Source: Chloroherpetonaceae bacterium (GTDB lineage: Bacteria > Bacteroidota > Chlorobiia > Chlorobiales > Thermochlorobacteraceae). From it: a stretch of DNA of 64,000 bases. This document shows, piece after piece, positions 8,640 through 16,670 of the stretch; position 1 is the first letter of the stretch, and each line of letters opens with the position of its first letter. The stretch covers positions 248,001-312,000 of the forward strand of contig JANRJQ010000007.1 of the NCBI GenBank assembly GCA_033763895.1, given 5' to 3'. Below the pieces are notes generated by a model. The model had not been told where the DNA came from. It made no database searches and saw only the letters and a program-made list of their open reading frames with translations. The position numbers and the translations under genes were made by a program.

Positions 8640-9451
8640 AATAATTCACTTAAAGTATCTTCTGTGGCTCTAAAGAAAACTTGAACCAAAAAAAACAAGG
8701 GGATAAAGCAAAGGAGCAAGTAAAAAAGAGACATTAAGTTAAACTCCCCGCCAACAAAACACCACCGAAAACCTTCTGTAATCGTGACCATCGGATTTAG
8801 CGAGTAAATCCATAAATATTCTGCGGGAAAAATTTTTGCCGGGTAGGCGACAGGTGTCGCATAAAGCCCAATCTGAACCAAAAAAGGAATTAAAATTTGT
8901 AAATCTCTAAACCGAATGCTTATTGCACTTAAAAATATGCTAAGCGTGAAGGAAATAAAGAATAGTGAAAAAAATAAAAGAGGGAAAAAAATAATATTTT
9001 TTGAAATAGGGAATCCTGTAAATATTATATATAACAGTAGAAATCCAAATACAATAAAGAAGTCAACCAATCCAACAAATGACTTCGATAGAAGCAAAAT
9101 AATTCGAGGGAAATAAATTTTATTTACTAGTTGAATATTTGATGTAATTGCATTTGAAACTTGATTTATCATGAATGCAAAGTATGTCCAAGCAAGCAAT
9201 CCTGAAAGTGTAAATATTGGGTAAGGGGTTGAACCCGTATTAATTTTGATCGCTTTATTAAAAATTAAAATCAAAATAATTAATGTAATCAAAGGTTGAA
9301 AGATTGCCCATAAAAACCCAAGAGAGGTTTGTGCATACCGAACTTTTATATCTCTTTGAGAAAAAGTAAAAAGTAAATTCCTATAACCCCAAACTTGTCG
9401 CCAATCAATTAATAAATTTGACCGTTTTGAAATATCAACCGTAAATTCCAT
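8636..9451 (-). CDS. wzm: O-antigen/capsule ABC exporter permease (copy 1)
   Basis: A 271-residue ABC-2 integral membrane protein of the Wzm/TagG type with about six hydrophobic segments. The N-terminal cytoplasmic coupling region reads QRDIKVRYAQTSLGFLWAIFQPL, which is near-universal in this family. The conserved cytoplasmic FRDLQILIPFLVQIGLYATPVAYP and NPMVTITEGFRW are also present. It would form the channel for polysaccharide export with the Wzt ATPase at 6779-8020. A second permease of identical length and clearly related sequence lies at 10021-10836, with a small regulator-like gene between the two. The start codon is 2 bp downstream of the regulator stop, and the stop overlaps the HAD gene. 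Confidence 0.88.
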   Translation of the reverse strand: MEFTVDISKRSNLLIDWRQVWGYRNLLFTFSQRDIKVRYAQTSLGFLWAIFQPLITLIILILIFNKAIKINTGSTPYPIFTLSGLLAWTYFAFMINQVSNAITSNIQLVNKIYFPRIILLLSKSFVGLVDFFIVFGFLLLYIIFTGFPISKNIIFFPLLFFSLFFISFTLSIFLSAISIRFRDLQILIPFLVQIGLYATPVAYPAKIFPAEYLWIYSLNPMVTITEGFRWCFVGGEFNLMSLFYLLLCFIPLFFLVQVFFRATEDTLSELL

Positions 9452-9453
9452 AG

Positions 9454-9990
9454 CTAATTCACCTCATTCCATAAAACCAAAGCTTTTTCAAGCTTTAGAG
9501 TGATTTTTAACTTAACAAACTCCTCATCTGTTAAAATTAATATTCTTATTTTTCGACTGATAATTTTCTCGGTTTTTTCAACCAACTCGTTTAAATAATT
9601 TTTATTAATATTTCCAACAATGGTCAAATCAATAATTCCCGAATCTATTCCTTTTGCATAATCTCCTGAAATAAAAGCAAACTTTACATCTCCAAGTTTT
9701 GACAAAACACGATCAATGACTTGATCGATTCCTAAATATTTTTTTACAAGGCTATTCAATTCAGGAAATAATGCATGTTTTGTATTGGCTTGGTACAATT
9801 TCGTTCGGCCATCATCTTTCACTGTTAAAAAACCTGCCTCTGTTAGGCGGTTTAATTCAACCCGCACTGCATTTGTCGATTCCCCAAATTCCTCAGAAAG
9901 ACCGCGCAAATATGCCTGCGTCTCTTGATTGAGAAAAAACTTCAAAAGAAGCTTTATGCGCGTTTTAGAAGTAACGAGATAATCAAGCAC
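9454..9990 (-). CDS. Winged-helix protein with a nucleotidyltransferase-like domain
   Basis: A protein of 178 residues. Residues 1-80 form an ArsR/MarR-like winged helix: LRGLSEEFGESTNAVRVELNRLTEAGFLTVKDDGRTKLYQAN is a typical recognition helix plus wing. Residues 90-178 resemble a minimal nucleotidyltransferase fold, with ISGDYAKGIDSGIIDLTIVG standing where the family has GSxARGxxxxDSDIDL. The Ser of the GS motif and one of the paired acids are replaced, so catalysis is doubtful. Proteins of this layout are found inside polysaccharide loci of Bacteroidota-like bacteria, as far as I recall. Its place between two permease genes, 2 bp before one and 30 bp after the other, suggests a local transcriptional regulator. 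The ligand is unknown. Confidence 0.65.
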   Translation of the reverse strand: MLDYLVTSKTRIKLLLKFFLNQETQAYLRGLSEEFGESTNAVRVELNRLTEAGFLTVKDDGRTKLYQANTKHALFPELNSLVKKYLGIDQVIDRVLSKLGDVKFAFISGDYAKGIDSGIIDLTIVGNINKNYLNELVEKTEKIISRKIRILILTDEEFVKLKITLKLEKALVLWNEVN

Positions 9991-10020
9991 AATATTTTCT
10001 TTTTTGTGAGGTTCTTTTCG

Positions 10021-10836
10021 TCAAATGATATCAGCCAGTTGTCTTTCAGTCGTTCGGAAGAAATACAAGCCAGAAATAAACATTAAAATAATTATCCAAA
10101 ATGAATAAAAGGCGTAGATTTCAGGTGGTGCTCCACCTAATATAGACCACCGAAATCCCTCGATAACCCCGGCCATTGGATTTAAATAATAAAACGAAAG
10201 GTATTGAGAAGGTATCATTGCACTAGGGTAACCCACTGGAGAGGCGTATAGTCCAATTTGCACTAAAAAAGGGATAATAATTTGCAAATCACGAAATCGT
10301 ATCACCAAGGCATTGAGCCAAAGTGAAATTGCAAATCCGGTAAAAATGATAAGGAAGAAAAAAAACGGCAACCAAATTATATTATGTGAAGGCATGACTC
10401 CCATAAATGCCATCATGATCAGCAAAAAGATAAAAGTGACCGCAAAATCAACTAAACCGACAAGTAATTTTGAGAGCGGAAGAATTAAACGGGGGAAATA
10501 AATTTTCGTCACCAACTGTTGTGACCCTAAAATTGAATTTCCGGCTTGTGTGATAATAAATGAAAAATAGGCCCACGCACACATTCCACTTAATGCAAAT
10601 AATGAATAAGGAACGGAAGCGGTATTCACTTTAGCAGCTTTACCGAATACGATAATAAAAATAAGAAGTGTGAGTATTGGCTGAATTAATACCCAAAGCA
10701 ACCCAAGTGAAGTCTGAGCATACCGAATTTTAAGGTCTCTTTGAGCCAATACGATGAGTAACTCTCGATACTCCCAAATCTCGCGAAAATTTATCGATAA
10801 GCGGGATTTTTTTGGATTAATAACAATCTGATGCAT
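10021..10836 (-). CDS. wzm: O-antigen/capsule ABC exporter permease (copy 2)
   Basis: A 271-residue ABC-2 permease, paralogous along its whole length to the protein at 8636-9451. Both have the same N-terminal QRDLKIRYAQTSLGLLWVL region, the same FRDLQIIIPFLVQIGLYASPVGYP loop and the same NPMAGVIEGFRW, with differences spread mostly through membrane segments. About six transmembrane helices are expected. It is the first gene of the export block, with an 87-bp gap to lysA upstream. Only one Wzt ATPase is present in the window, so either the two permeases form a heterodimer or one is a diverging duplicate. Both copies look intact. Confidence 0.87.
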   Translation of the reverse strand: MHQIVINPKKSRLSINFREIWEYRELLIVLAQRDLKIRYAQTSLGLLWVLIQPILTLLIFIIVFGKAAKVNTASVPYSLFALSGMCAWAYFSFIITQAGNSILGSQQLVTKIYFPRLILPLSKLLVGLVDFAVTFIFLLIMMAFMGVMPSHNIIWLPFFFFLIIFTGFAISLWLNALVIRFRDLQIIIPFLVQIGLYASPVGYPSAMIPSQYLSFYYLNPMAGVIEGFRWSILGGAPPEIYAFYSFWIIILMFISGLYFFRTTERQLADII

Positions 10837-10923
10837 TCTTAAATCTCAAATTCAGCACAAAACGTGATGATAAAACGGATAGATTAAGAGTAAAAAAATT
10901 ACTCAATTAAATCTACGATTTAA

Positions 10924-12171
10924 TTACTCATTTTGCAAGTGCTGCTCCAAAGTTTCTCTTTTTCGAATCATCGTTTGGCTTTTACCTGAAACCAACACCT
11001 CCGCAGGCTTCAACCTCGCGTTGTAATTGCTTGCCATTACAAGCCCATAAGCACCAGCAGAAAGTATGGCCAAAAATTCCCCTTCCTTTACAGCACCAAT
11101 CTGACGCTCTTTCGCAAAAAAATCACCCGATTCGCATACAGGACCAACAATATCCGCAATTTCCTTTTTTCCGGACTTTTTAACCTCAACAATATCGTGA
11201 TGCGAGCCGTACAGCGCCGGGCGAATTAATTCCGACATCGCCGCATCGACAATGATAAATTGTTTCTTTTTGTGATTCGACTTCCGATACAAGACCTTCG
11301 TGACTAAAACCGAAGCATTGGCCACAAGATATCTTCCGGGTTCAAAGAGAATTGCAGCACCGGCATTCTTAAGAAGTGGAGATAACACCTTTGAAAATTC
11401 ACGTATTGGTGTTGCCGGTTTCTCTGATGTGTAAGTGACAGGAAAACCACCACCAATATCAATGTAGCGGATCGAATACCCCATTGATTCGGCTAACGAC
11501 TTCACACCCAAGAGTTTTAATGTGGCGTCATGATACGCTTCCGGGTCAAATATCTGTGACCCTATGTGCATCTCAAGCCCAATGATATCAATATTTTTCA
11601 GCTTCTTCGCAATTCGAAGCGATTCATCAGCAATGGCTTCATCGATGCCAAATTTTTTATCGCTGTTTCCGGTGGTGATATAAGGGTGCGTTTCTGCGGT
11701 GATGTTTGGCGTAATTCGAAGGGCAAGCGGAGCACGCTTTTTCAACCGTTTTGCGACCTTGTCAATTAATTGGATTTCCGAAATCGATTCCGCTTTTAGA
11801 AGTAGAATTCCGGCTTCAAGAGCAAATTCAATTTCATCAACGGTTTTGCCCACACCGGCCATTATGATTTTTGAAGGCGATGCGCCTGCTTTAAGCGCAC
11901 GGGCAAGCTCACCGCCCGAATTCACATCAAGTCCGCTGCCTGCCTCGAGTAGCACACGAATCACACCAATTGTATAATTCGCCTTTACCGAGTAACACGT
12001 CAGATGAGGCAATTCATCAAAGGCCTTCTCAAACTGATCATATTGATGAAGAATCGCGCTTTTACTTGTCACAAACAAAGGGGTTGCATGCGATTTGGCA
12101 AGCTTTTCTATAGAAACATTTTCAACGAACAAACTCCCGTTTTTGTAACGGAAAAAATCATCAAGAGGCAC
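10924..12171 (-). CDS. lysA: Diaminopimelate decarboxylase
   Basis: A 415-residue PLP-dependent fold-III decarboxylase that converts meso-diaminopimelate to L-lysine in the cytoplasm. The PLP lysine is Lys63 in CYSVKANYT. The alternating barrel motifs follow: GLDVNSGGELARALKAG, IGLEMHIGSQIFD with the glycine-rich phosphate site IDIGGGFPVTY, and FEPGRYLVA. CESGDFFAKER carries the Cys/Glu pair that completes the active site across the dimer, and SAGAYGLVMASNYNARL is the C-terminal substrate and PLP tyrosine region. Length and motif order are standard. It begins 3 bp after the stop of the acidic protein gene, so the two are probably co-transcribed. The neighbouring glycan genes seem unrelated to lysine synthesis. 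Confidence 0.95.
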   Translation of the reverse strand: MPLDDFFRYKNGSLFVENVSIEKLAKSHATPLFVTSKSAILHQYDQFEKAFDELPHLTCYSVKANYTIGVIRVLLEAGSGLDVNSGGELARALKAGASPSKIIMAGVGKTVDEIEFALEAGILLLKAESISEIQLIDKVAKRLKKRAPLALRITPNITAETHPYITTGNSDKKFGIDEAIADESLRIAKKLKNIDIIGLEMHIGSQIFDPEAYHDATLKLLGVKSLAESMGYSIRYIDIGGGFPVTYTSEKPATPIREFSKVLSPLLKNAGAAILFEPGRYLVANASVLVTKVLYRKSNHKKKQFIIVDAAMSELIRPALYGSHHDIVEVKKSGKKEIADIVGPVCESGDFFAKERQIGAVKEGEFLAILSAGAYGLVMASNYNARLKPAEVLVSGKSQTMIRKRETLEQHLQNE

Positions 12172-12174
12172 GGA

Positions 12175-12945
12175 TTATTCTTCGTTAAAATTTTTCAAAA
12201 TTGAAGCGAGTTCTATGATTCCAGCATCCGAGAGTTCAATATCTTTCTTTGAACCGGTATCTAAAAAGTACTCATGCGCTCTTGCGATGTTCGAAGGAAA
12301 ATTTGAATCGTAAATTCCTAAATCCTTACAGTCTTGCCGAATTCGCTTGAGAGACATCCGAAAATCCCCGGTTTCAATTGCTCCAGCCAAACATCCAAGC
12401 AGCGCCGCTTTGATTTGCGCTCGGGTTCGCACATTTGTTCCGAGTGAGGTATAGACTCGAAGGGTAGCTGAATCTCCAACGGCAAAGAACGCTCTGACGG
12501 CATAATCATTCAACTTGAATTCATTAAGAAATGCACGAACATTTTCAATTGAAGGCTTTACTTTTGAGCCGCCCCGATTTCGATCATTCGACGTTTTTGA
12601 GAGCGTATCCGATAGGTCAGAGTCATCATCCTCTAAAACTTGAGCATTTTCCTCTTCTTCTTCATGTTCATCGTGAAATTCAAAATCACTTTCCGAATCC
12701 GCTTCATCAATGTCCTCAGATTCTTCGACGAACTCGTTTAAATCGGTTTCTTCCTCATCAGTTTCTACCTCATCATTTTCTTCAAATTCCTCTTCCACCA
12801 ACTCATATTCAATGTCGTCATCAGCAGTGGATAAAGCGTCTTCAATTAAAATGCGCAACACCATTTCCTTTTCATCTCCCTCAAATTCCGCCACAATTTG
12901 TTTGATTGCATCAAGATGAGGCAAAAGCTTCGAATAATCTTTCAT
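12175..12945 (-). CDS. Protein of unknown function with a long acidic linker
   Basis: A protein of 256 residues that I do not recognise. Residues 1-42 form a short helical domain (LLPHLDAIKQIVAEFEGDEKEMVLRIL). Residues 43-115 are almost entirely Glu, Asp and Ser, a highly acidic disordered spacer. Residues 125-256 form a globular, probably helical domain (RAFLNEFKLNDYAVRAFFAVGD...AALLGCLAGAIETGDFRMSLKRIRQDCKDLGIYDSNF). There is no signal peptide or membrane segment. It lies between rfbB and lysA with 17-bp and 3-bp spacings, so it is in the same operon. The acidic middle could be a protein-protein or nucleic-acid-mimic element, but no function is assigned. Confidence 0.75.
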   Translation of the reverse strand: MKDYSKLLPHLDAIKQIVAEFEGDEKEMVLRILIEDALSTADDDIEYELVEEEFEENDEVETDEEETDLNEFVEESEDIDEADSESDFEFHDEHEEEEENAQVLEDDDSDLSDTLSKTSNDRNRGGSKVKPSIENVRAFLNEFKLNDYAVRAFFAVGDSATLRVYTSLGTNVRTRAQIKAALLGCLAGAIETGDFRMSLKRIRQDCKDLGIYDSNFPSNIARAHEYFLDTGSKKDIELSDAGIIELASILKNFNEE

Positions 12946-12962
12946 ATTTTTTTTGAAATGAA

Positions 12963-13976
12963 TTAACGGTTAGCGTATTGAAGTTCGTAGTACTTTTGAT
13001 ATTCGCCGCTTAAGATTCGCTCCCACCACGGGCGATGTTGAAGATACCAATCGACAGTTTTTTTAATTCCGGTTTCAAAAGTTTCCTCGGGTTTCCAACC
13101 TAACTCTCGCTCAATTTTTGAAGCATCGATAGCATACCGGCGGTCGTGACCCGGTCTATCTGTTACAAAAGTAATGAGCGACTCAGGCTTTCCAAGCATT
13201 TGAAGAATTAAACGAACGATATCAATATTCTTCTTTTCATTGTGCCCGCCAATATTATAAACCTCACCGATTTTTCCTTTCGAAAGCACCAGCTCGATTG
13301 CACGGCAATGGTCTTCCACATATAGCCAATCTCGAACATTAAGCCCGTCTCCGTAAACCGGCAAATTTTTATCGGCCAAGGCATTGGCAATCATTAAAGG
13401 AATCAACTTTTCAGGGAAGTGATAAGGACCGTAATTATTGGAACAGCGAGTGGTTAAAACCGGTAAATGAAAGGTTTCGAAATATGCTCTCACCATCATA
13501 TCGCCACCGGCTTTGCTTGCTGAATAAGGTGAATTCGGAGCGAGCGGCGTTTCCTCTGTAAAATATCCTGTTTCTCCTAGAGAACCATACACTTCATCGG
13601 TCGAAACTTGCAAATAACGCTCAACTTCATATTTTTTTGAAACTTCAAGTAAGGTTTGTGTCCCTAAAACATTGGCTTCAACAAATATTTTTGCCCCCAA
13701 AATGCTTCGATCGACATGAGACTCCGCAGCAAAATTCACCACATGCGATATCTTCTTCTTAGTAAAAATATCTTCTAACAAAGATTGATCGCAGATATCG
13801 CCTTTAATAAATTCGTAATTCTCTTTTCCTTCAATATCGGTAAGGTTTTCAAGATTTCCGGCGTAGGTCAGTTTATCAAAATTGATCACCAAATCATTTG
13901 GATTTTTTTTCAGGTGATAACGAACATAATTGCTTCCGATAAAACCAGCACCACCCGTAACAAATACATGTCTCAT
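12963..13976 (-). CDS. rfbB: dTDP-glucose 4,6-dehydratase
   Basis: A 337-residue extended short-chain dehydrogenase. The NAD motif [17 protein letters not shown] begins at residue 5. The catalytic triad region is STDEVYGS, with YSASKAGGD as the YxxxK element. It also has [19 protein letters not shown] and the substrate loop [19 protein letters not shown], which are specific for dTDP-glucose 4,6-dehydratase. The product, dTDP-4-keto-6-deoxyglucose, feeds rhamnose and other 6-deoxysugars. The ATG at 13974-13976 was chosen because the Rossmann strand starts three residues later. An in-frame ATG six codons upstream is possible. It is the first gene of the minus-strand run, and the 450-bp divergent gap upstream should contain its promoter. 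No other dTDP-rhamnose genes are in the window. Confidence 0.93.
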   Translation of the reverse strand: MRHVFVTGGAGFIGSNYVRYHLKKNPNDLVINFDKLTYAGNLENLTDIEGKENYEFIKGDICDQSLLEDIFTKKKISHVVNFAAESHVDRSILGAKIFVEANVLGTQTLLEVSKKYEVERYLQVSTDEVYGSLGETGYFTEETPLAPNSPYSASKAGGDMMVRAYFETFHLPVLTTRCSNNYGPYHFPEKLIPLMIANALADKNLPVYGDGLNVRDWLYVEDHCRAIELVLSKGKIGEVYNIGGHNEKKNIDIVRLILQMLGKPESLITFVTDRPGHDRRYAIDASKIERELGWKPEETFETGIKKTVDWYLQHRPWWERILSGEYQKYYELQYANR

Positions 13977-14425
13977 GAATCTTTTAGGTAACATTGAGAT
14001 GAAGATGAACTCAAAATTAGTGAATTTCCGTTGATAATACTTAAAAATTCAATTAATAGGCGTTTTCTACCCTTTTTTAATATCAAAATATCGCTTGATT
14101 TATCTCCTTTTAACCCCGATTTCAATTAAATCTGGGGCAAACATTTCAAAAGCAAGGGACTTCTTTCATCTTTGGATTCACCACCATCCTTTGAACATCG
14201 TGATCTTACGCCAACATATTCAAATGGGAAATCCAAAGCAAGAGTTCAATAATTTTAGGTTATATAAATTCAAGAATCACCTCCAAGTAAACCATTTCAA
14301 AACAAAAAACGACCTTATCACAGTAATTTAGTTCAAGCCGTTGTATATTAATCATAATATTGATTTATACTCCAATTCAATGAATATCAAGATTTCAAGC
14401 CTTTTTAACTTTTTTTAAGCAACCT
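13977..14425. other. Divergent intergenic region between rfbB and a histidine kinase gene
   Basis: About 450 bp between two divergently transcribed genes. The sequence is AT-rich towards the kinase side (TTGTATATTAATCATAATATTG near 14340) and must hold promoters for both directions. I cannot place them with confidence. A 78-codon frame at 14095-14331 has no ribosome-binding site, no recognisable motif and unusual composition, so I do not call it a gene. Confidence 0.5.
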
Positions 14426-16651
14426 TTGAGTTACAAATCGCTTTCACTCAGCGCGAGAATCTTTTTGCTTGTTAGCATCTTGCTATTCTCCTCATTATTC
14501 CTCATTTGGTTTTTTGTTCGTCCTTCTTACGATGCCTCTTTGGTTGATGAACGAATGACGGTTATTTCTCAACAGCAGCGTTATGCGCAAGAAACGGTCG
14601 ATCGGCAGGTTTCTCAATGGATTGAGGTGTCACGGTTTTTAGGTACTTTATTTAACGAGCAACCCGTTTATTTTGAACGCGCCTTAAAGCAACAAATCGA
14701 GATGAGAAGCGAGCTTGCGCTTGTGAGGATTATCTCTCAAACAAGCCGAGATGAACTTGAGGGCAGAAATACTTCATATCCTGATTTAAATTTAACCATC
14801 TCTGATTCCTTGTGGCAAAAATGCCCGACCGACGACCTTACCGAAGTCGCTTGGGTTCGAACTGAAGTTCCAATTTTAAATCCAAACATTACCGAAGTCC
14901 AACCTTTTGATAGTACTGCCACAACCGCAAATTCTGAAGTAAAAACTCAAACCACAGCATTCTTGGTTTTTAGGCGATATTCCCTATTTAAAAATGATAC
15001 CTATACCATTCTAACCTACTTCGACGCAACCAATATCCGCCGACTTCTCATCAATTTGCCAATTGGTGATGGTACTGCCGTGCGAATTGACGGAGCTAGT
15101 AAGACACTTGATTCCACAGAAACCACTGCACCCTTTACATCGATTCCGATTCGATCAAAGTATGCTCAGGTTGAACGCGTTTCTTCAAATCTTGGTCATT
15201 GGCGAATTACTTCTTCGGGATTTGAAACCTTGCCCTTTGCGATACGGATTGCGGTTCCTGAAGATTTAATTTTACGCCCCGCTCATGAATTGATGATCTA
15301 TTCACTTTTTGTAATTGGCTTTTTAGCCGCAGTTGTACTTCTTGTCGGTTGGCTTGCCTCACGCGAACTCACCCAACCTGTAAAAGAATTGCAAGAAGAC
15401 ATTGAACCCCTTACCAAGCTTGAATTTGACCGACCCGTTCGGCCGTCAAGACTGCCGGAACTGAGTGCAATTTCAGAGACGATAGAATCAATGCGCCTTT
15501 CGCTCGACCGCTATCAACAGCTCAATGTCGATAAAATTATTTTTGAAGAATGGAAGAATCGATTCTTAATGACCTACTCTCAAGATATGATTGGGATTTG
15601 TGACAGCAGTGGCAAATTCTCATTTATCAATACACGATTAAGCGAAATATTCACTCAATTAAAACTCGATTCAGACTGCACCAAAGATCGACTCCTCGCC
15701 TTTACTTCTGCTTCGACATCAAATGAAAAACGCCGACGCGACACCGTTTCAGGCTATAATATCGAAACCGTTCAAGTTGATATTTCTTTTCGATTCGATC
15801 GCACGGATAATCATTTTCATTATTTCAGTTTGCAGGATATCTCAATACGAACAAGTTCTGGTGAACTTTGGGGTTCGATGATTATTCTTCGCGATCAAAC
15901 CACGGAACGAGAACTTGAACAAGTCAAAAATGAAACCTTAGGTATTATCGTTCACGAAATTCGCAGTCCACTCAATGGAATAACCGGTTTTGCGGATTTG
16001 CTTAAAATGACTGATGGGCTTACCGAAGAAACCAAAGAATATGTTGATTTGATTTCAGACAGTGCCTTGCGCATTTCAAAACTTGTCAATCGATTCTTGG
16101 ATGTGATGCGTTTAGAATCAGGTTCAATGATATTAAATCGTGCGCCGGTTTCGCTTGAAGAAATTATTCACGGGCTGATGCTTTCATTGAAAGGGCTTGC
16201 TTTCCAAAAAAATCTTCGATTTAACTTTGTTTCCGAACCTTCCATCACCCCAATCAACGCCTCAAAAGATTTAATGACAGAAGCTATTCAAAATCTAATG
16301 ACCAATGCCATTAAGTACGGCGGAAAAGATCGGACAATTGATATGAATCTTAGCCAAACGCCAACCCATTTAATTTTCTCGATCACTGACTATGGATATG
16401 GGATTCCAAAAGAATTTCAGGATAAACTATTCACGAAATTTTATCGGATTCAAAGCGAGAACAATAAGACTGAAATCGGAACAGGATTAGGGCTTGCCTA
16501 TGTCCGCGAAATCGTAACCCGGCACGAAGGGCAAATTACTTTAGAGTCGCGCCCGGAATTCGGCAGCCGATTTACAATCAAGCTACCAATAAAAAAATCG
16601 TCTGAATTTGGCAAAGATTCACTGAGTGAATTCAAACCGGCATCACTCTAA
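14426..16651 (+). CDS. Membrane-bound sensor histidine kinase with HAMP and PAS regions
   Basis: A 741-residue kinase. TM1 is at residues 10-31. A periplasmic sensor of about 255 residues follows, with no family I recognise, then TM2 at about 290-313 running into a HAMP-like segment (ELTQPVKELQEDIEPL). Next is a PAS-like domain (DMIGICDSSGKFSFINTRLSEIF). The HisKA phosphoacceptor His510 is in VHEIRSPLNGITGFADLL. The ATPase domain has the N box NLMTNAIKYGG, the G1 box DYGYGIP and GTGLGLAYVREIV. The start is a TTG. The next Met is at residue 43, which would remove TM1, so the TTG start is preferred. There is no response regulator next to it. The following genes encode exported proteins, so it may regulate surface functions. 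Confidence 0.85.
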   Translation: MSYKSLSLSARIFLLVSILLFSSLFLIWFFVRPSYDASLVDERMTVISQQQRYAQETVDRQVSQWIEVSRFLGTLFNEQPVYFERALKQQIEMRSELALVRIISQTSRDELEGRNTSYPDLNLTISDSLWQKCPTDDLTEVAWVRTEVPILNPNITEVQPFDSTATTANSEVKTQTTAFLVFRRYSLFKNDTYTILTYFDATNIRRLLINLPIGDGTAVRIDGASKTLDSTETTAPFTSIPIRSKYAQVERVSSNLGHWRITSSGFETLPFAIRIAVPEDLILRPAHELMIYSLFVIGFLAAVVLLVGWLASRELTQPVKELQEDIEPLTKLEFDRPVRPSRLPELSAISETIESMRLSLDRYQQLNVDKIIFEEWKNRFLMTYSQDMIGICDSSGKFSFINTRLSEIFTQLKLDSDCTKDRLLAFTSASTSNEKRRRDTVSGYNIETVQVDISFRFDRTDNHFHYFSLQDISIRTSSGELWGSMIILRDQTTERELEQVKNETLGIIVHEIRSPLNGITGFADLLKMTDGLTEETKEYVDLISDSALRISKLVNRFLDVMRLESGSMILNRAPVSLEEIIHGLMLSLKGLAFQKNLRFNFVSEPSITPINASKDLMTEAIQNLMTNAIKYGGKDRTIDMNLSQTPTHLIFSITDYGYGIPKEFQDKLFTKFYRIQSENNKTEIGTGLGLAYVREIVTRHEGQITLESRPEFGSRFTIKLPIKKSSEFGKDSLSEFKPASL

Positions 16652-16670
16652 ACTAAAACAAGTTTATTAC

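Noticed and set aside
12531-12919. Plus-strand frames opposite the acidic protein, one very Ser-rich
   Set aside because: They mirror the Glu/Asp codons of the minus-strand gene, which has proper start, spacing and operon position.
14095-14331. 78-codon frame between rfbB and the histidine kinase
   Set aside because: No ribosome site and no recognisable motif, with His, Lys and Asn-rich composition and a position in a divergent promoter gap.
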